DNA of 47,616 nucleotides from Nitrospira sp. GTDB taxonomy: Bacteria; Nitrospirota; Nitrospiria; Nitrospirales; Nitrospiraceae. The DNA is taken from positions 2,490 to 50,105 of the forward strand of contig JAHFEW010000025.1 in assembly GCA_023248215.1 (NCBI GenBank), read 5' to 3'. Under the pieces are notes generated by a model. It was not told where the DNA came from, searched no databases, and worked only from the letters and a program-made list of their open reading frames with translations. A program made the translations under genes and the position numbers. Below are positions 7,410-16,816 of the stretch, piece after piece; position 1 is the stretch's first letter, and the number at the start of each line of letters is the position of its first letter.

Positions 7410-7718
7410 ATGGTGTTATTGGAATTCAGTATGTCGCCGCTGGGCAGGGGCGAGAGCGTGGGCAAATATGTGGCGCGCTCTCTGGACATCGTCGATCGAA
7501 GCGGCGTGGCCTATCGGTTGAACCCGATGGGAACGGTGCTGGAAGGGGAGTGGGACGAGGTCATGGCGGTGGTCAAGAAATGTTATGCGCGCATGCGCAA
7601 GGACTGCAACCGCATTTCGTGCAGTATCAAGATCGACTATCGGAAGGGGCCGAAAGGGCGGTTGTCGAGCAAAGTGTCCAGCGTGGAATCGCAGTTGAAG
7701 CGGAAACTGAAGGCGTAA
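7410..7718 (+). CDS. MTH1187-type thiamine-binding protein
   Basis: The protein has 102 residues and fits the MTH1187/YkoF-like family of small ferredoxin-fold proteins that bind thiamine or hydroxymethylpyrimidine. The order LLEFSMSPLG, SVGKYVARSLDIV, YRLNPMGTVLEGEW and CSIKIDYRKGPKGRLSSKV is characteristic. GGAGG at 7393-7397 directly follows the stop codon of the SirC-like gene, so the two genes are almost certainly co-transcribed; the spacing to this ATG is long at twelve bases. The gene ends ten bases from the convergent DUF4403 gene. Its role (thiamine sensing or salvage) is unproven in the family. No riboswitch is seen upstream. Confidence 0.85.
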   Translation: MVLLEFSMSPLGRGESVGKYVARSLDIVDRSGVAYRLNPMGTVLEGEWDEVMAVVKKCYARMRKDCNRISCSIKIDYRKGPKGRLSSKVSSVESQLKRKLKA

Positions 7719-7728
7719 CTTCCGAGGA

Positions 7729-9150
7729 TTACGGGAGCAACCCATCGGCAAGGGCGTCGTAATGCAGGGATCCGTCGGTTTTGAAAGTTGCCGATAGGCT
7801 ATTGGTCTGCACCGCCAGTTCTTTGAGTGACAGCTGTTGCACCGTTCCGCGCAAACGTCCTCCCGTCAGGTCACGGTTCAGACCACTTTCCAGGGCTTTT
7901 CGCATGAGGTCCAGCTCTTCCCGAATGGGGAGCACCAGTCTTCCGGCCAATTCTTCGCGCAGTGGCTCGTGCAGCCATTCTTCGGCCAAGTCTGTGGCCG
8001 GCGTGCGCTCCTTGATGGTGTAGTCGACCTCTCGAAACAAAATCCGTCCCGTGGATTCGTCGTAGGCCGGCGTGCCTTTGAGGCGCAGCGTCAACGGAAG
8101 CAGCCCTTGCAAGGTCAACTCTATCCCCACCTGAGTGCCCAGGGGATAGAGCGTCGCTCCGACAATCTTGATCGTGCCGACTCCAAGCGACCATTCCTGG
8201 CCCACCACCGCCTCGCGCAGACGTTGATTGGCTTCGTCGATCGGGACCTGCAGGGCAAAGGTGACGTGAAACCCGTCATCCTGGAGTCGATCCTGTGCGT
8301 CGGGGAGGGGCAGATAACGTGACAGGGGCTGTGCCCCTCGCACTACAGTGGGTCTGGCTGTCACCCCAAAGCCTGCGGATGGAGCATCCGACAGAGCCCC
8401 TACGCCGGCAGGGCCGACGGCTTCAGGGTTTACGACGAGCCAGAGTGCCTGGGCTTCATCCAGCAGCAATGGTTCCTGTAGCTCCTTCCAGACGCGGGCG
8501 ACCGGCGGCTTCAGCGTGACGAGACTGGCGGCTTTCCGGTCTACTGCTGGCAAGATCCCTCGGAGCTCGCTTCGATAGACCTGGGCCATCAACGGTGCTG
8601 CATCCACGTTTTGCTCCGATAACAAGCATGACCCTGTCGGCTCTATGGCAGCGACCGTGCTCGCCGGTAGCACGGTATAGCCGCGGCCCTGGGCGAACGT
8701 GGTCGCAACCTGTACGGACAATCGACCTGTTCCTGCCGTCGCGTCGCGCTGACCGCATTCGGCTACCTTCGTGAGCGAGCCATTGAGGCGTTTCGCATAC
8801 TCCACTCCAAATGCAAAGGTCGCTTGGGAAAATAGTCGACCTCCCGTCGTCTTGAATCCCTGTTCTCCCGGCCAGATTCGATACTTCAGAAATCCGGTGC
8901 CTCCGCCCAGCGCAACCCACTCGCGGGCAGCGGCCCGATGTGAGGCAAGATCCCGGTGGATGCCGCCATACAACTCGGCAAGGGCTGGCACCGGGATCGG
9001 GATATGGATGGTGATGCTGGAGACTTCAGTGCGTGGTTGCTGGAGCCCTTCAGTTCCGGACGCTGACGCGAGATTTGCGGAGCACGCGCTCAGGATGGCT
9101 CCACAGCACCACACTAGGCTGGTTCGACCGAACAGATGCCTTCCGCCCAT
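7729..9150 (-). CDS. DUF4403 family lipoprotein
   Basis: The 473-residue protein is a predicted lipoprotein: a short N-terminal segment ends in the lipobox ILSAC with Cys23. The rest looks like the DUF4403 family, with paired long beta-rich halves (IHIPIPVPALAELY near residue 47, a YTIKERTPATDLAEEWLHEPLREEL segment near 380 and an amphipathic end). DUF4403 proteins are thought to resemble lipid-binding TULIP-type folds, but their function is not established. GAGGAGAGG precedes the ATG. It lies downstream of alr on the same strand, separated by 155 bases, and may be a separate unit. It ends close to the convergent thiamine-binding gene. Confidence 0.75.
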   Translation of the reverse strand: MGGRHLFGRTSLVWCCGAILSACSANLASASGTEGLQQPRTEVSSITIHIPIPVPALAELYGGIHRDLASHRAAAREWVALGGGTGFLKYRIWPGEQGFKTTGGRLFSQATFAFGVEYAKRLNGSLTKVAECGQRDATAGTGRLSVQVATTFAQGRGYTVLPASTVAAIEPTGSCLLSEQNVDAAPLMAQVYRSELRGILPAVDRKAASLVTLKPPVARVWKELQEPLLLDEAQALWLVVNPEAVGPAGVGALSDAPSAGFGVTARPTVVRGAQPLSRYLPLPDAQDRLQDDGFHVTFALQVPIDEANQRLREAVVGQEWSLGVGTIKIVGATLYPLGTQVGIELTLQGLLPLTLRLKGTPAYDESTGRILFREVDYTIKERTPATDLAEEWLHEPLREELAGRLVLPIREELDLMRKALESGLNRDLTGGRLRGTVQQLSLKELAVQTNSLSATFKTDGSLHYDALADGLLP

Positions 9151-9305
9151 CGCCTCTCCTCATTCCATCAGCAGGTGGCGTCGCTCTCGTGTGTGACCTG
9201 AACACGTGGATCTCTATCGACTATGGGGAAATCCCGTGTGGAAGGCAAGGGGATGCCATGAGACAAGCGGGAGACCGAATTGAGGAACGTCTCGTGACCA
9301 CTCCC

Positions 9306-10469
9306 TCACGAGTGACGTGATTGACCAGTGCGGTCAAGTGGAAGGGAGTGGTATTGGCGGGGAACGCGGGGCCCGATGGCGCAGAGAATTTCGTAGGGAA
9401 TCGTCTGTTGCCAGGCGGCCAAGTCGGCGGCCGTAATGCGTTCCTGTCCTTGTTGCCCGATCAGGATGGCCTCATGCCCGATTTCCACGCCGGGGACGTC
9501 GGTCACATCGATCATGGTCATGTCCATGCAGACACGTCCGACCACCGGTGCTCGCTGCCCGCCGATCAGCACCACTCCGCGGTTCGAGAGGAGACGGTTG
9601 TACCCATCCGCATATCCAACCGGTAGCACCGCGATGCGGGACTGTCGCGAGGCGACGAACGTTTGGTTGTAGCTGACGCTGTCGCCTGGTTGGATGGTGT
9701 GAAGGTGTGCGATGGTCGTTTTCCAGGTGAGGATCGGCCGCAGCTCATCCGTCGGGTCCTCCTTGGCCACGGTTTGGTACCCGTAGAGCATAATGCCGGG
9801 CCGCACGAGGGAATAGCGGCTCGCGGGGTATTTGACGATGGCTGCGCTGTTGGCCGCGTGCACCAGCGGGAGTGTGAGGCCGCATTGTTGCAGGGTCTTA
9901 AGGGTCTGCTGAAATCGTGCGAGTTGAGCCTCGGTGTGCAGGGCGTCGTGATTGTCGGCGTCAGCCAGATGGGTCATGAGCCCTTCGAGGCGTAGCGTTG
10001 TTCGAAAGTCCGGCATGTCGATGAGATCGGGCATCTCCTGAGCAGAGAGGCCCAGGCGGCCCATGCCGGTCTCGATCTTGACGTGCACGGGGTAGGGCTT
10101 GGCGCCGGGCGGGACCTTGCCGGCAAAGGCCTGCACCATATCGGCCCGATAGAGCACGGGTGTCAGCTGGTGAGCCACCAGGTCTGCAAACTGCGCAGGG
10201 ACCGTCGCGCCCATCACCACAATGGTATCGTGAATTCCAGCCTGGCGGAGCGCGATGCCCTCGTCGACTGTGGCGACAGCAAATCGGTGGACTGTCAGTT
10301 GTTGGAGGGCGCGCGTAATCTCGACGGCGCCATGGCCATAGGCATTGGCCTTTACGACGGCCAGCACCTCGGAGCACGGGGCGAGCCGCCGCACGTGGGC
10401 GAGGTTCTGTGCAAGGGCACCCAGATCGACTGAGACGGAGGTTGGGAGAAAATGAGAGGGCGTGTACAC
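9306..10469 (-). CDS. alr: Alanine racemase
   Basis: This is a 387-residue PLP enzyme making D-alanine for peptidoglycan. Lys40 in VVKANAYGHG is the PLP-binding lysine. The second catalytic base, tyrosine, lies in SVSYNQTF near residue 270, and VVGRVCMDMTMIDVT is the substrate-loop signature. The length is normal and both the TIM barrel and the C-terminal beta domain are complete. The gene follows frr by 26 bases on the same strand, so it may share the rpsB-tsf-pyrH-frr transcript. It appears to be a standard functional enzyme. Confidence 0.96.
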   Translation of the reverse strand: MYTPSHFLPTSVSVDLGALAQNLAHVRRLAPCSEVLAVVKANAYGHGAVEITRALQQLTVHRFAVATVDEGIALRQAGIHDTIVVMGATVPAQFADLVAHQLTPVLYRADMVQAFAGKVPPGAKPYPVHVKIETGMGRLGLSAQEMPDLIDMPDFRTTLRLEGLMTHLADADNHDALHTEAQLARFQQTLKTLQQCGLTLPLVHAANSAAIVKYPASRYSLVRPGIMLYGYQTVAKEDPTDELRPILTWKTTIAHLHTIQPGDSVSYNQTFVASRQSRIAVLPVGYADGYNRLLSNRGVVLIGGQRAPVVGRVCMDMTMIDVTDVPGVEIGHEAILIGQQGQERITAADLAAWQQTIPYEILCAIGPRVPRQYHSLPLDRTGQSRHS

Positions 10470-10495
10470 GCAGCCTGTCGTGACGGAAGAAGGCG

Positions 10496-11059
10496 CTAGA
10501 CTTCGAGAATTTCGCCTTCTTTCTTCTTCATGACGTCGTCGATCTTCTGTACGTACTGATCAGTCAGTTTCTGAATCTCGGCTTCCGACTTGCGCAACTC
10601 GTCTTCGGTCAGTTTCGTGTCCTTCTGGAGTTTCTTGAGCTCTTCATTCCCATCCCGACGGAAGCCGCGAATCTGCACTTTCACTTCTTCGCCGTGTTTC
10701 TTGCACACCTTGATGAGTTCCTTCCGGCGTTCTTCGGTCAGCGGCGGAAGGGGAATGCGGATGAGCTTCCCGTCATTCGACGGCGTCAATCCGAGGTCGG
10801 AGGTTTGGATCGCCTTTTCGATTTCTCTGATTAAGTTCTGTTCCCAGGGCTGAATCGTGATGAGCCGTGCTTCTGGGGTGGCGACATTCGCGACCTGTTT
10901 CAGCGGTGTGAGGGTGCCATAGTAGTCCACCTTGATGCCGTCAACGAGCGCCACTGACGCGCGACCGGTGCGGAGCCCGGCCAGGTCGCGTTTCAAATGT
11001 TCGATCGCATGCTCCATCTTCTCGGTTACGCGTTGTTTCACCGCCTGCGCCGTCGACAT
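10496..11059 (-). CDS. frr: Ribosome recycling factor
   Basis: The 187-residue protein is a full-length RRF, which splits post-termination ribosomes together with EF-G. Typical segments are [21 protein letters not shown] in the three-helix bundle, then [16 protein letters not shown], and a C-terminal [16 protein letters not shown] helix. AAGGAGAGAG precedes the ATG. The gene follows pyrH by 12 bases, in the classic order rpsB-tsf-pyrH-frr found across bacteria. Confidence 0.97.
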   Translation of the reverse strand: MSTAQAVKQRVTEKMEHAIEHLKRDLAGLRTGRASVALVDGIKVDYYGTLTPLKQVANVATPEARLITIQPWEQNLIREIEKAIQTSDLGLTPSNDGKLIRIPLPPLTEERRKELIKVCKKHGEEVKVQIRGFRRDGNEELKKLQKDTKLTEDELRKSEAEIQKLTDQYVQKIDDVMKKKEGEILEV

Positions 11060-11071
11060 CAGACTCTCTCC

Positions 11072-11797
11072 TTAGCGACTTCCTACGGTGACCAGGGTCC
11101 CGATGGGATCACCTTGGACGACCCGTTTAAAGTTTCCCTTCTCTTTTAAGTTGAAGACGATCAACGGCAGCCTGTTGTCCATGCACAGGCTGATGGCCGT
11201 CGAGTCCATGACTTTCAGATTCTGGGTAAGAATCGACAGGAAGGGGATTTCAGCATATTTCTTGGCTTGTGGATTCTTAGTCGGATCGCTGTCGTAGATG
11301 CCGTCGACCTTGGTGCCTTTCATGATGACCTGCGCGCCGATTTCCATCGCCCGCAGCGACGCGGCCGTGTCGGTGGAGAAGTAAGGATTCCCCGTTCCGC
11401 CGGCAAAAATCACCACACGCTTTTTTTCCAAGTGCCGGATAGCGCGGCGTCGGATGTAGCCTTCCGCCAATTGCCGCATTTCAATCGCCGACTGGACACG
11501 GGTCGTGACCCCTTTGCTTTCCAGCGCATTCTGGAGGGCGAGCGCATTCAGCACGGTGGCCAGCATGCCCATGTAGTCGGCAGAGGCCCGTTCCATGCCG
11601 CGCGCGCTGGCGGCCAGACCGCGGAAAATATTGCCGCCGCCGATCACGACGGCGACTTCAACGTCCATCGCGACGACGTCGGCAATTTCGTCCGCCAGTC
11701 CTTCGAGAATCGAGGGTTGGATGCCATAGCCCTGCTCACCGGCCAGCATTTCTCCGCTGACTTTCAGCAGGATGCGGCGGTAATGGGCAGAACTCAT
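11072..11797 (-). CDS. pyrH: UMP kinase
   Basis: This 241-residue UMP kinase of the amino-acid-kinase family phosphorylates UMP to UDP in pyrimidine nucleotide synthesis. Features are LLKVSGEML near the start, the [11 protein letters not shown] loop, [11 protein letters not shown], and [15 protein letters not shown] in the nucleotide-binding half. I chose the ATG at 11797 ([11 protein letters not shown]): it gives the standard family length and overlaps the stop codon of tsf as ATGA, implying translational coupling. A longer upstream frame exists but is antisense-like noise within tsf. Confidence 0.97.
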   Translation of the reverse strand: MSSAHYRRILLKVSGEMLAGEQGYGIQPSILEGLADEIADVVAMDVEVAVVIGGGNIFRGLAASARGMERASADYMGMLATVLNALALQNALESKGVTTRVQSAIEMRQLAEGYIRRRAIRHLEKKRVVIFAGGTGNPYFSTDTAASLRAMEIGAQVIMKGTKVDGIYDSDPTKNPQAKKYAEIPFLSILTQNLKVMDSTAISLCMDNRLPLIVFNLKEKGNFKRVVQGDPIGTLVTVGSR

Positions 11798-12390
11798 GCC
11801 TGGCCTAATTGGTACCGGGTAAAGCGGCGAATGTTCATGTTCTCGCCGATCTTGCCGATTTGCTGCGCCAGCACATCTTTGATCGTGACCGACGGATCCT
11901 TGATGAAGGCCTGTTCGAGCAAGCAATTCTCTTGGAAAAATTTTTCAAGCTTGCCGTCAATGATTTTTGGCCAGGCTGCCGGCGGCTTGCCCATTTCTTT
12001 GGCCTGTCCTTCGTAGATGCTTCGTTCCTTCGTGACGACGTCTGCGGGAATCTCTTCCCGTCTGACACAGGAGGGACTCGACGCCGCCACTTGCAGGGCC
12101 AAATCATTCACGAACGCTTTGAACTGTTCGTTCCGCGCCACGAAATCGGTTTCGCAGTTGACTTCAATGAGGACCCCGATCTTCCCTCCGGCGTGGATAT
12201 AGGCATGGACCAATCCTTGATTGGTTTCCCGACCGGCTTTTTTCTGGGCCGCGGCCAATCCCTTTTGCCGAAGATAATCGATCGCTTTTTCGATGCTGTT
12301 TCCATTCTCGGACAAGGCTTTCTGACAATCCAGAATGCCGGCCCCTGTTTTTTCACGCAGCTCTTTTACGAGATCACTCAGACTTGCCAT
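11794..12390 (-). CDS. tsf: Translation elongation factor Ts
   Basis: The 198-residue EF-Ts recycles EF-Tu from the GDP to the GTP form. The N-terminal UBA-like domain ([20 protein letters not shown]) and the [10 protein letters not shown] motif in the core that contacts EF-Tu are intact. It is of the short form, with one core subdomain, unlike the roughly 280-residue E. coli protein; short EF-Ts proteins are common in other phyla. GAGGAG lies just before the ATG. It sits between rpsB and pyrH and overlaps pyrH by four bases. Confidence 0.96.
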   Translation of the reverse strand: MASLSDLVKELREKTGAGILDCQKALSENGNSIEKAIDYLRQKGLAAAQKKAGRETNQGLVHAYIHAGGKIGVLIEVNCETDFVARNEQFKAFVNDLALQVAASSPSCVRREEIPADVVTKERSIYEGQAKEMGKPPAAWPKIIDGKLEKFFQENCLLEQAFIKDPSVTIKDVLAQQIGKIGENMNIRRFTRYQLGQA

Positions 12391-12441
12391 GGGCTCCTCA
12401 GTTGGTCGAGTCGAACAATTCCGACGTGCAGGATGCGGTGT

Positions 12442-13215
12442 TTACAAGGCTGACACGCCGGCCAGGTGTGCGGACGGTTTCGCGCCGCCACCCGCTGGTG
12501 CTGCCGCAAACTCAGTTTCTTCATGCTGTGCCCGGAGGTGCGCTCCTTCGAGGCACGCGTCCGCGATTCGGGAAATAATCAACTTGATGGAGCGAATCGC
12601 ATCGTCATTGCCGGGAATTGGAAATTGAATATGGTCCGGATCGCAGTTCGAGTCGAGGATGGCAATGACTGGAATTTCGAGCCGGCTGGCCTCGAGGATC
12701 GCAATGTGTTCGATCCGGGTATCCAGGACGAATACCGCACCAGGCAAGGCACGCATGTTGCGGATGCCCGACAGGTTCTTCTGGAGCTTGACGACTTCCT
12801 TCTGCATCTGTCCGAGCTCTTTCTTGGTATGGCCCTGATGAGTCGGATCAGCGAGGGTCGCCTCCATCTTTTTCATTTTGTCGATGCTGCGTCGGATGGT
12901 CTGGAAATTGGTCAACATGCCGCCCAACCATCGCTGGTTGATGAAAAACTGGTTGGCTCGTTTGGCCTCTTCTTCCAAAATTTCCGCGGCTTGGCGCTTC
13001 GTGCCGACGAACAAGACGGAGTCACCGGCCGCCACGGTGTCGCGCGCGAAGGCATAGGCCTGCTCCATGCGCGTGACCGTCTGTTGCAAGTCGATGATGT
13101 AGACGCCGTTTCGCTCGCCGAAGAGGAATCGCTTCATCTTCGGATTCCAACGGTTCGTCTGGTGGCCGAAATGGACACCGGCTTCCAATAATTCCTTAAT
13201 CGCAACTACTCCCAT
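12442..13215 (-). CDS. rpsB: 30S ribosomal protein S2
   Basis: The 257-residue S2 protein has the standard start VVAIKELLEAGVHFGHQ, the RWNPKM segment, the coiled-coil region around residues 110-150 and DTRIEHIAILEA. The last 25 residues form a low-complexity alanine/glycine-rich tail, a common variable region. GGAGGTGAAGG precedes the ATG. It is the first gene of the rpsB-tsf-pyrH-frr cluster. The 231 bases upstream, up to argJ, must hold its promoter and leader. Confidence 0.97.
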   Translation of the reverse strand: MGVVAIKELLEAGVHFGHQTNRWNPKMKRFLFGERNGVYIIDLQQTVTRMEQAYAFARDTVAAGDSVLFVGTKRQAAEILEEEAKRANQFFINQRWLGGMLTNFQTIRRSIDKMKKMEATLADPTHQGHTKKELGQMQKEVVKLQKNLSGIRNMRALPGAVFVLDTRIEHIAILEASRLEIPVIAILDSNCDPDHIQFPIPGNDDAIRSIKLIISRIADACLEGAHLRAQHEETEFAAAPAGGGAKPSAHLAGVSAL

Positions 13216-13267
13216 ACCTTCACCTCCCTCCGAAGCCTGCAGAGCGCCTGGCGAACGCCAACGACGA

Positions 13268-13281
13268 GGGGGATGTCCCCC
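13268..13281 (-). promoter_or_regulatory. Short GC hairpin in the rpsB leader
   Basis: GGGGG at 13268-13272 and CCCCC at 13277-13281 form a five-pair stem closed by ATGT. It lies about 50-65 bases upstream of the rpsB start, within its untranslated leader. Many bacteria regulate rpsB through leader RNA structure bound by S2. Whether this stem does so is unknown. The rest of 13216-13446 shows no gene. Confidence 0.3.
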
Positions 13282-13446
13282 TTATTCTCAGGCTGCGCAG
13301 CGTGCGCATCACGCTGGTTTGGATTTAAATAAGACGTCCCTGATTTTGATGGCTCAAGCCGTGAACGATGGGACAGACCCTTCACTGCGCGAAAACGCCC
13401 GAACGCTAGCATAATCCTCTCTATTTTGCAACCAACCAGGTCCCCG

Positions 13447-14652
13447 TCACGACCGGTAACTGGCGTTGATGCGCACGTATTCATAGGATAAATCCGTGGT
13501 CCACATATGTGCTTCCGCTTTGCCCAGTCCGAGATCGACAAGGATTGTAAAGTCTCGTTCTTGGAAGACTTTGGCCAGCCGCCGTTCAGCCACAGCGCCC
13601 AGGCCTTGTCCCTGTCTCACCATTGCGACATCCCCGAATTGAAGGCTTACGCGCGTGGGATCGATAGCGACCCCAGCACGCCCGAGGGCAGCCATTACGC
13701 GGCCCCAGTTTGCGTCACCGCCGAACAACGCCGTCTTCACTAAGTTGGACGTGGCGATCGTTTGCGCAATCTGCCGGGCTGACTGTGGGGTCTTAGCCCC
13801 TTTGACTTGGATCCGCACAACTTTTGTCACGCCTTCGCCGTCCCAGCAAATTTTCAAGGCCAGTGTCCGACAGACCGTTTCGAGCATCGTACAGAAATGC
13901 GTAAAGTCTGCGGAGCCGGGTTTGAGCGTCTCATTCCCCGCCATTCCATTGGCGAGACACAAGACAGTATCGTTCGTGCTGGTATCCCCATCGACCGTGA
14001 TGCAGTTGAATGATTGCTCCACGGCCTGACGAAGCGCCATTTGAAGCGCGCGCCGACTGATGGCCGCATCGGTCGTGAGATAGGCCAACATGGTGGCCAT
14101 GTTGGGGTGGATCATACCGGACCCCTTGGCCATCCCGCCGACCGTCACCATTTCCCCGCCGAGTCGAGTGCGCACAGCCACCTGCTTAGGCTTGAGGTCG
14201 GTCGTCATAATGGCCTGCGCCGCCTCCCGACCACCGCGACGAGTGACTCGTGTCAGCAGAGTCGGCAGCGCCTTTTTAATATAGGCAATCGGAAGCGGTT
14301 GGCCGATCACTCCGGTCGATCCAATGAAGATGGTGTGTGGAGCGCTCTGGAGCGCGGTGGCTACCAGCTGTGCCATATCCTTGGCTGCACGCATCCCTTC
14401 TGGCCCGGTGCAGGCATTGGCATTCCCACTATTGACGAGGATGGCGCGGCCGATGCCCTTTTTCAGATGCAGACGATCAAGGATGACAGGGGCTGCCACG
14501 ACTCGATTAGTGGTGAAGACCCCGGCGATGGGTCCTTCTTTTTCAGATACCAGCAGCGCCAAATCGAGCTGCTTCTTTTTCTTGATTCCGCAGTAGATTC
14601 CGGCAGCCCGAAACCCAAGCGGGGCAGTGACGCCTCCTGGAATAGTTTTCAT
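13447..14652 (-). CDS. argJ: Bifunctional ornithine acetyltransferase / N-acetylglutamate synthase
   Basis: The 401-residue ArgJ transfers the acetyl group from N-acetylornithine to glutamate, recycling it in arginine synthesis. It is made as one chain that self-cleaves before a threonine. The cleavage site is visible as NMATMLAYL, giving Thr187 as the nucleophile. SGNANACTG and the C-terminal NASYRS are family landmarks. It follows argC by 57 bases on the same strand, forming an argC-argJ unit. Whether it also uses acetyl-CoA (bifunctional) cannot be told from sequence. Confidence 0.95.
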   Translation of the reverse strand: MKTIPGGVTAPLGFRAAGIYCGIKKKKQLDLALLVSEKEGPIAGVFTTNRVVAAPVILDRLHLKKGIGRAILVNSGNANACTGPEGMRAAKDMAQLVATALQSAPHTIFIGSTGVIGQPLPIAYIKKALPTLLTRVTRRGGREAAQAIMTTDLKPKQVAVRTRLGGEMVTVGGMAKGSGMIHPNMATMLAYLTTDAAISRRALQMALRQAVEQSFNCITVDGDTSTNDTVLCLANGMAGNETLKPGSADFTHFCTMLETVCRTLALKICWDGEGVTKVVRIQVKGAKTPQSARQIAQTIATSNLVKTALFGGDANWGRVMAALGRAGVAIDPTRVSLQFGDVAMVRQGQGLGAVAERRLAKVFQERDFTILVDLGLGKAEAHMWTTDLSYEYVRINASYRS

Positions 14653-14709
14653 CTGTCATCCTGTGTGGAGTAGGAATGGCTCGTATGGGGGCTCACTAAT
14701 GCGCAGGGT

Positions 14710-15783
14710 CTACGGATAGATGCCGGGTGCTATCAATCCCATCTCCTCAGGATACCCGAGCATGAGATTCATGGCCTGAATGGCTTGTCCTGCCGCTCCC
14801 TTGATCAGGTTATCGATGGCCGAGACGGTTACCACCCAGCCGGCTCGCGTATCGGTATGCACAGCGAGATCGCAGTAGTTGGCGCCCCGCACATGTCGTG
14901 GATTCGGCATCGCGCTCTCAAGCAGTCGCACAAATCGTTCACCCTTGTAAAAATCGCGATAGAGGGCTCTCAATTCGACGACATCGAGCGTTCCTTTCAC
15001 GCGCGCGTAGGCGGTGCTCAAGATGCCTCGATTCATGGGAACTAGATGTGGTGTGAAGGCGATCGTGACGGTGGCATCCTGTCCGGCGGCCCTTCGTCCG
15101 TGCTTCCTTGCCAGTCCGGCAAGTTCCTGCTCGATTTCAGGAATGTGTCGATGCTGACCTATCTTGTAGGGTTCCAGCGATTCGTGCGCTTCCGGAAAGT
15201 GGTAGGGAAGGGCCGGACTTCTTCCGGCTCCTGACACACCGGACTTTGCATCGATCACGATCGTGTTCGGCACGATCAGGCCATGGGCGACCAACGGCGC
15301 CAATTGTAGAATGGCAGCGGTGGGGTAGCAGCCCGGCGAGGCCACTAGGCGGGCCTGCGCGATGGCGGATCGATGCAGTTCGGGCAGGCCATACACGGCG
15401 CTTCCGATCAGATCGGGATGCGCGTGCGGAGTCTGATACCATGTTTCGTACGTTCGAGGATCCTTGAGCCTGAAGTCCGCACTCAGATCAATGACGCGCT
15501 TGCCGGCTTTCATGCAGCTCGCCACCGGACCCATGGATTTGGTGTGGGGCAGGGCGAGAAAGAGGACATCGGCACGCTCCGCCAAAGCCTCAGGCGCCAA
15601 GGCTTCAAAAGTCAGCGGTATCACGCCCTGCAAATGGGGATAAATGGACGATACGGCTATGCCAGCCGACTTCTCAGAGGTCACCGCAGTCAAGTTGACT
15701 TGAGGGTGTTGAGAAAGCAACCGCAGTAACTCCGCCCCTGTGTAACCACTAGCGCCTGCCACCGCCACTCGTACCGACGTCAT
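14710..15783 (-). CDS. argC: N-acetyl-gamma-glutamyl-phosphate reductase
   Basis: This is a 357-residue NADP-dependent reductase for the third step of arginine synthesis. The N-terminal VAVAGASGYTGAELLRLL is the dinucleotide site. Cys152 in ASPGCYPTAA is the catalytic cysteine, and HRHIPEIEQEL is a typical late segment. AGGAGG lies before the ATG at 15783. It is separated from the upstream rpsI by a strong terminator, so the argC-argJ unit should have its own promoter in the short 50-base region after that terminator, or rely on read-through. Confidence 0.96.
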   Translation of the reverse strand: MTSVRVAVAGASGYTGAELLRLLSQHPQVNLTAVTSEKSAGIAVSSIYPHLQGVIPLTFEALAPEALAERADVLFLALPHTKSMGPVASCMKAGKRVIDLSADFRLKDPRTYETWYQTPHAHPDLIGSAVYGLPELHRSAIAQARLVASPGCYPTAAILQLAPLVAHGLIVPNTIVIDAKSGVSGAGRSPALPYHFPEAHESLEPYKIGQHRHIPEIEQELAGLARKHGRRAAGQDATVTIAFTPHLVPMNRGILSTAYARVKGTLDVVELRALYRDFYKGERFVRLLESAMPNPRHVRGANYCDLAVHTDTRAGWVVTVSAIDNLIKGAAGQAIQAMNLMLGYPEEMGLIAPGIYP

Positions 15784-15833
15784 GTCACGCCTCCTGGAAC
15801 ATCGTGAGCTGTTTTCCGGTCAGTGCATCTCGC

Positions 15834-15870
15834 ACATAAAAAAAGGGAAGGCTGCGGAGCCTTCCCTTTT
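15834..15870 (-). terminator. Rho-independent terminator of the rplM-rpsI operon
   Basis: On the minus strand, AAAAGGGAAGGCT and AGCCTTCCCTTTT form a perfect 13-pair stem (15841-15853 with 15858-15870) around a four-base loop. The T run continues after it on that strand. It lies about 26 bases after the rpsI stop codon and is the best terminator in the window. Confidence 0.92.
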
Positions 15871-15895
15871 GACACCATGTCGCTCCAGGCTTTCG

Positions 15896-16288
15896 TTATC
15901 GCTTCGAGTATTGGAAGCGCTTTCTGGCGCCCTTTTGACCGTACTTTTTACGCTCTTTCACGCGTGAATCCCGGGTCAGCAGGCCTTCCTTCTTGAGGGG
16001 GCTGCGAAACGCCGCACTCATGATCACCAGCGCCTTCGAGATCGCATGTCGCAAGGCTCCGGCTTGGCCTGCAGGGCCACCGCCATACACCGTGGCGCGC
16101 ACCGAATACTTGCCGGCGACACCGGCCAGCTCGAACGGAAATTGGATCACATTCCGCAACGTCATGCGAGGAAATGCTTTTTCCAGCGGCTTCTCATTTA
16201 CAACGATGTCACCTGCGGCGGCGGTTACCCAGGCACGAGCGATCGCGCTCTTTCTCTTTCCGGTTGCATACTGCGTCAATGCTGCCAT
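15896..16288 (-). CDS. rpsI: 30S ribosomal protein S9
   Basis: The 130-residue S9 protein shows ATGKRKSAIARAW at the start, YGGGPAGQAGALRHAISKAL in the middle, and the invariant basic tail ending in FQYSKR, which reaches the tRNA in the ribosomal P site. GAAGGAG precedes the ATG. It follows rplM by 42 bases, the universal rplM-rpsI order, and is followed by a strong terminator. Confidence 0.98.
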   Translation of the reverse strand: MAALTQYATGKRKSAIARAWVTAAAGDIVVNEKPLEKAFPRMTLRNVIQFPFELAGVAGKYSVRATVYGGGPAGQAGALRHAISKALVIMSAAFRSPLKKEGLLTRDSRVKERKKYGQKGARKRFQYSKR

Positions 16289-16330
16289 ATCAGACCGTCT
16301 CCTTCACAGATCGAATTCAAACAATAATGG

Positions 16331-16771
16331 TCACAGTGAGAGTGATTCCAGTTGCTGTGCGTGATGCGGATGGGTCGGTCCCGCATAGACGCGCAATTTC
16401 TTTGCCATATGGTTGCCGAGGGGAGTCTTGGGCAACATGCCCTCGATGGCTCTCGTCAACAGCTCGGTCGGTTGTTTCCGGTGGATATGCTCGGCGGTGA
16501 GCGTTTTTAGCCCACCCGGATATCCGGTGTGATAGGAGTAGGTCTTGGATTCCATCTTGTTTCCAGTCAGGCGGACCTTCTCCGCATTCACGATCACGAC
16601 ATGATCCCCAGTATCAACATGGGGCGTAAAGGTGGGTTTGTGCTTGCCGCGGAGCAAACTGGCTACTTTCGCCGCCAAGCGGCCGAGCGTCTTTCCATCG
16701 GCATCCACCAAGAACCACTTACGTTTCACATCAGCTGGCTTTTCCAGATACGTTTTTGTCATGGTCTCCAT
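16331..16771 (-). CDS. rplM: 50S ribosomal protein L13
   Basis: L13 of normal length, 146 residues from the ATG at 16771. Family segments are RKWFLVDADGKTLGRLA, VNAEKVRLTGNK, YSYHTGYPGGL and GMLPKTPLGNHMAKKLRVY. A second ATG at 16762 (MTKTYLEK) is also plausible because AGGAG is very close to the first. It heads the rplM-rpsI pair. A seven-pair hairpin lies 27-45 bases upstream, at the end of the preceding DUF151 gene. Confidence 0.97.
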   Translation of the reverse strand: METMTKTYLEKPADVKRKWFLVDADGKTLGRLAAKVASLLRGKHKPTFTPHVDTGDHVVIVNAEKVRLTGNKMESKTYSYHTGYPGGLKTLTAEHIHRKQPTELLTRAIEGMLPKTPLGNHMAKKLRVYAGPTHPHHAQQLESLSL

Positions 16772-16797
16772 CTACTCCTGCACAATAGGCTGCTACT

Positions 16798-16816
16798 GTG
16801 AGGCGTTAGGCCTCAC
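16798..16816 (-). promoter_or_regulatory. Hairpin at the DUF151-rplM junction
   Basis: GTGAGGC (16798-16804) and GCCTCAC (16810-16816) form a perfect seven-pair stem with a five-base loop. The stem contains the stop codon of the upstream DUF151 gene and sits 27-45 bases before the rplM start. No T run follows, so it is not a classical terminator. It could be a processing site or a control element for L13. Confidence 0.4.
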
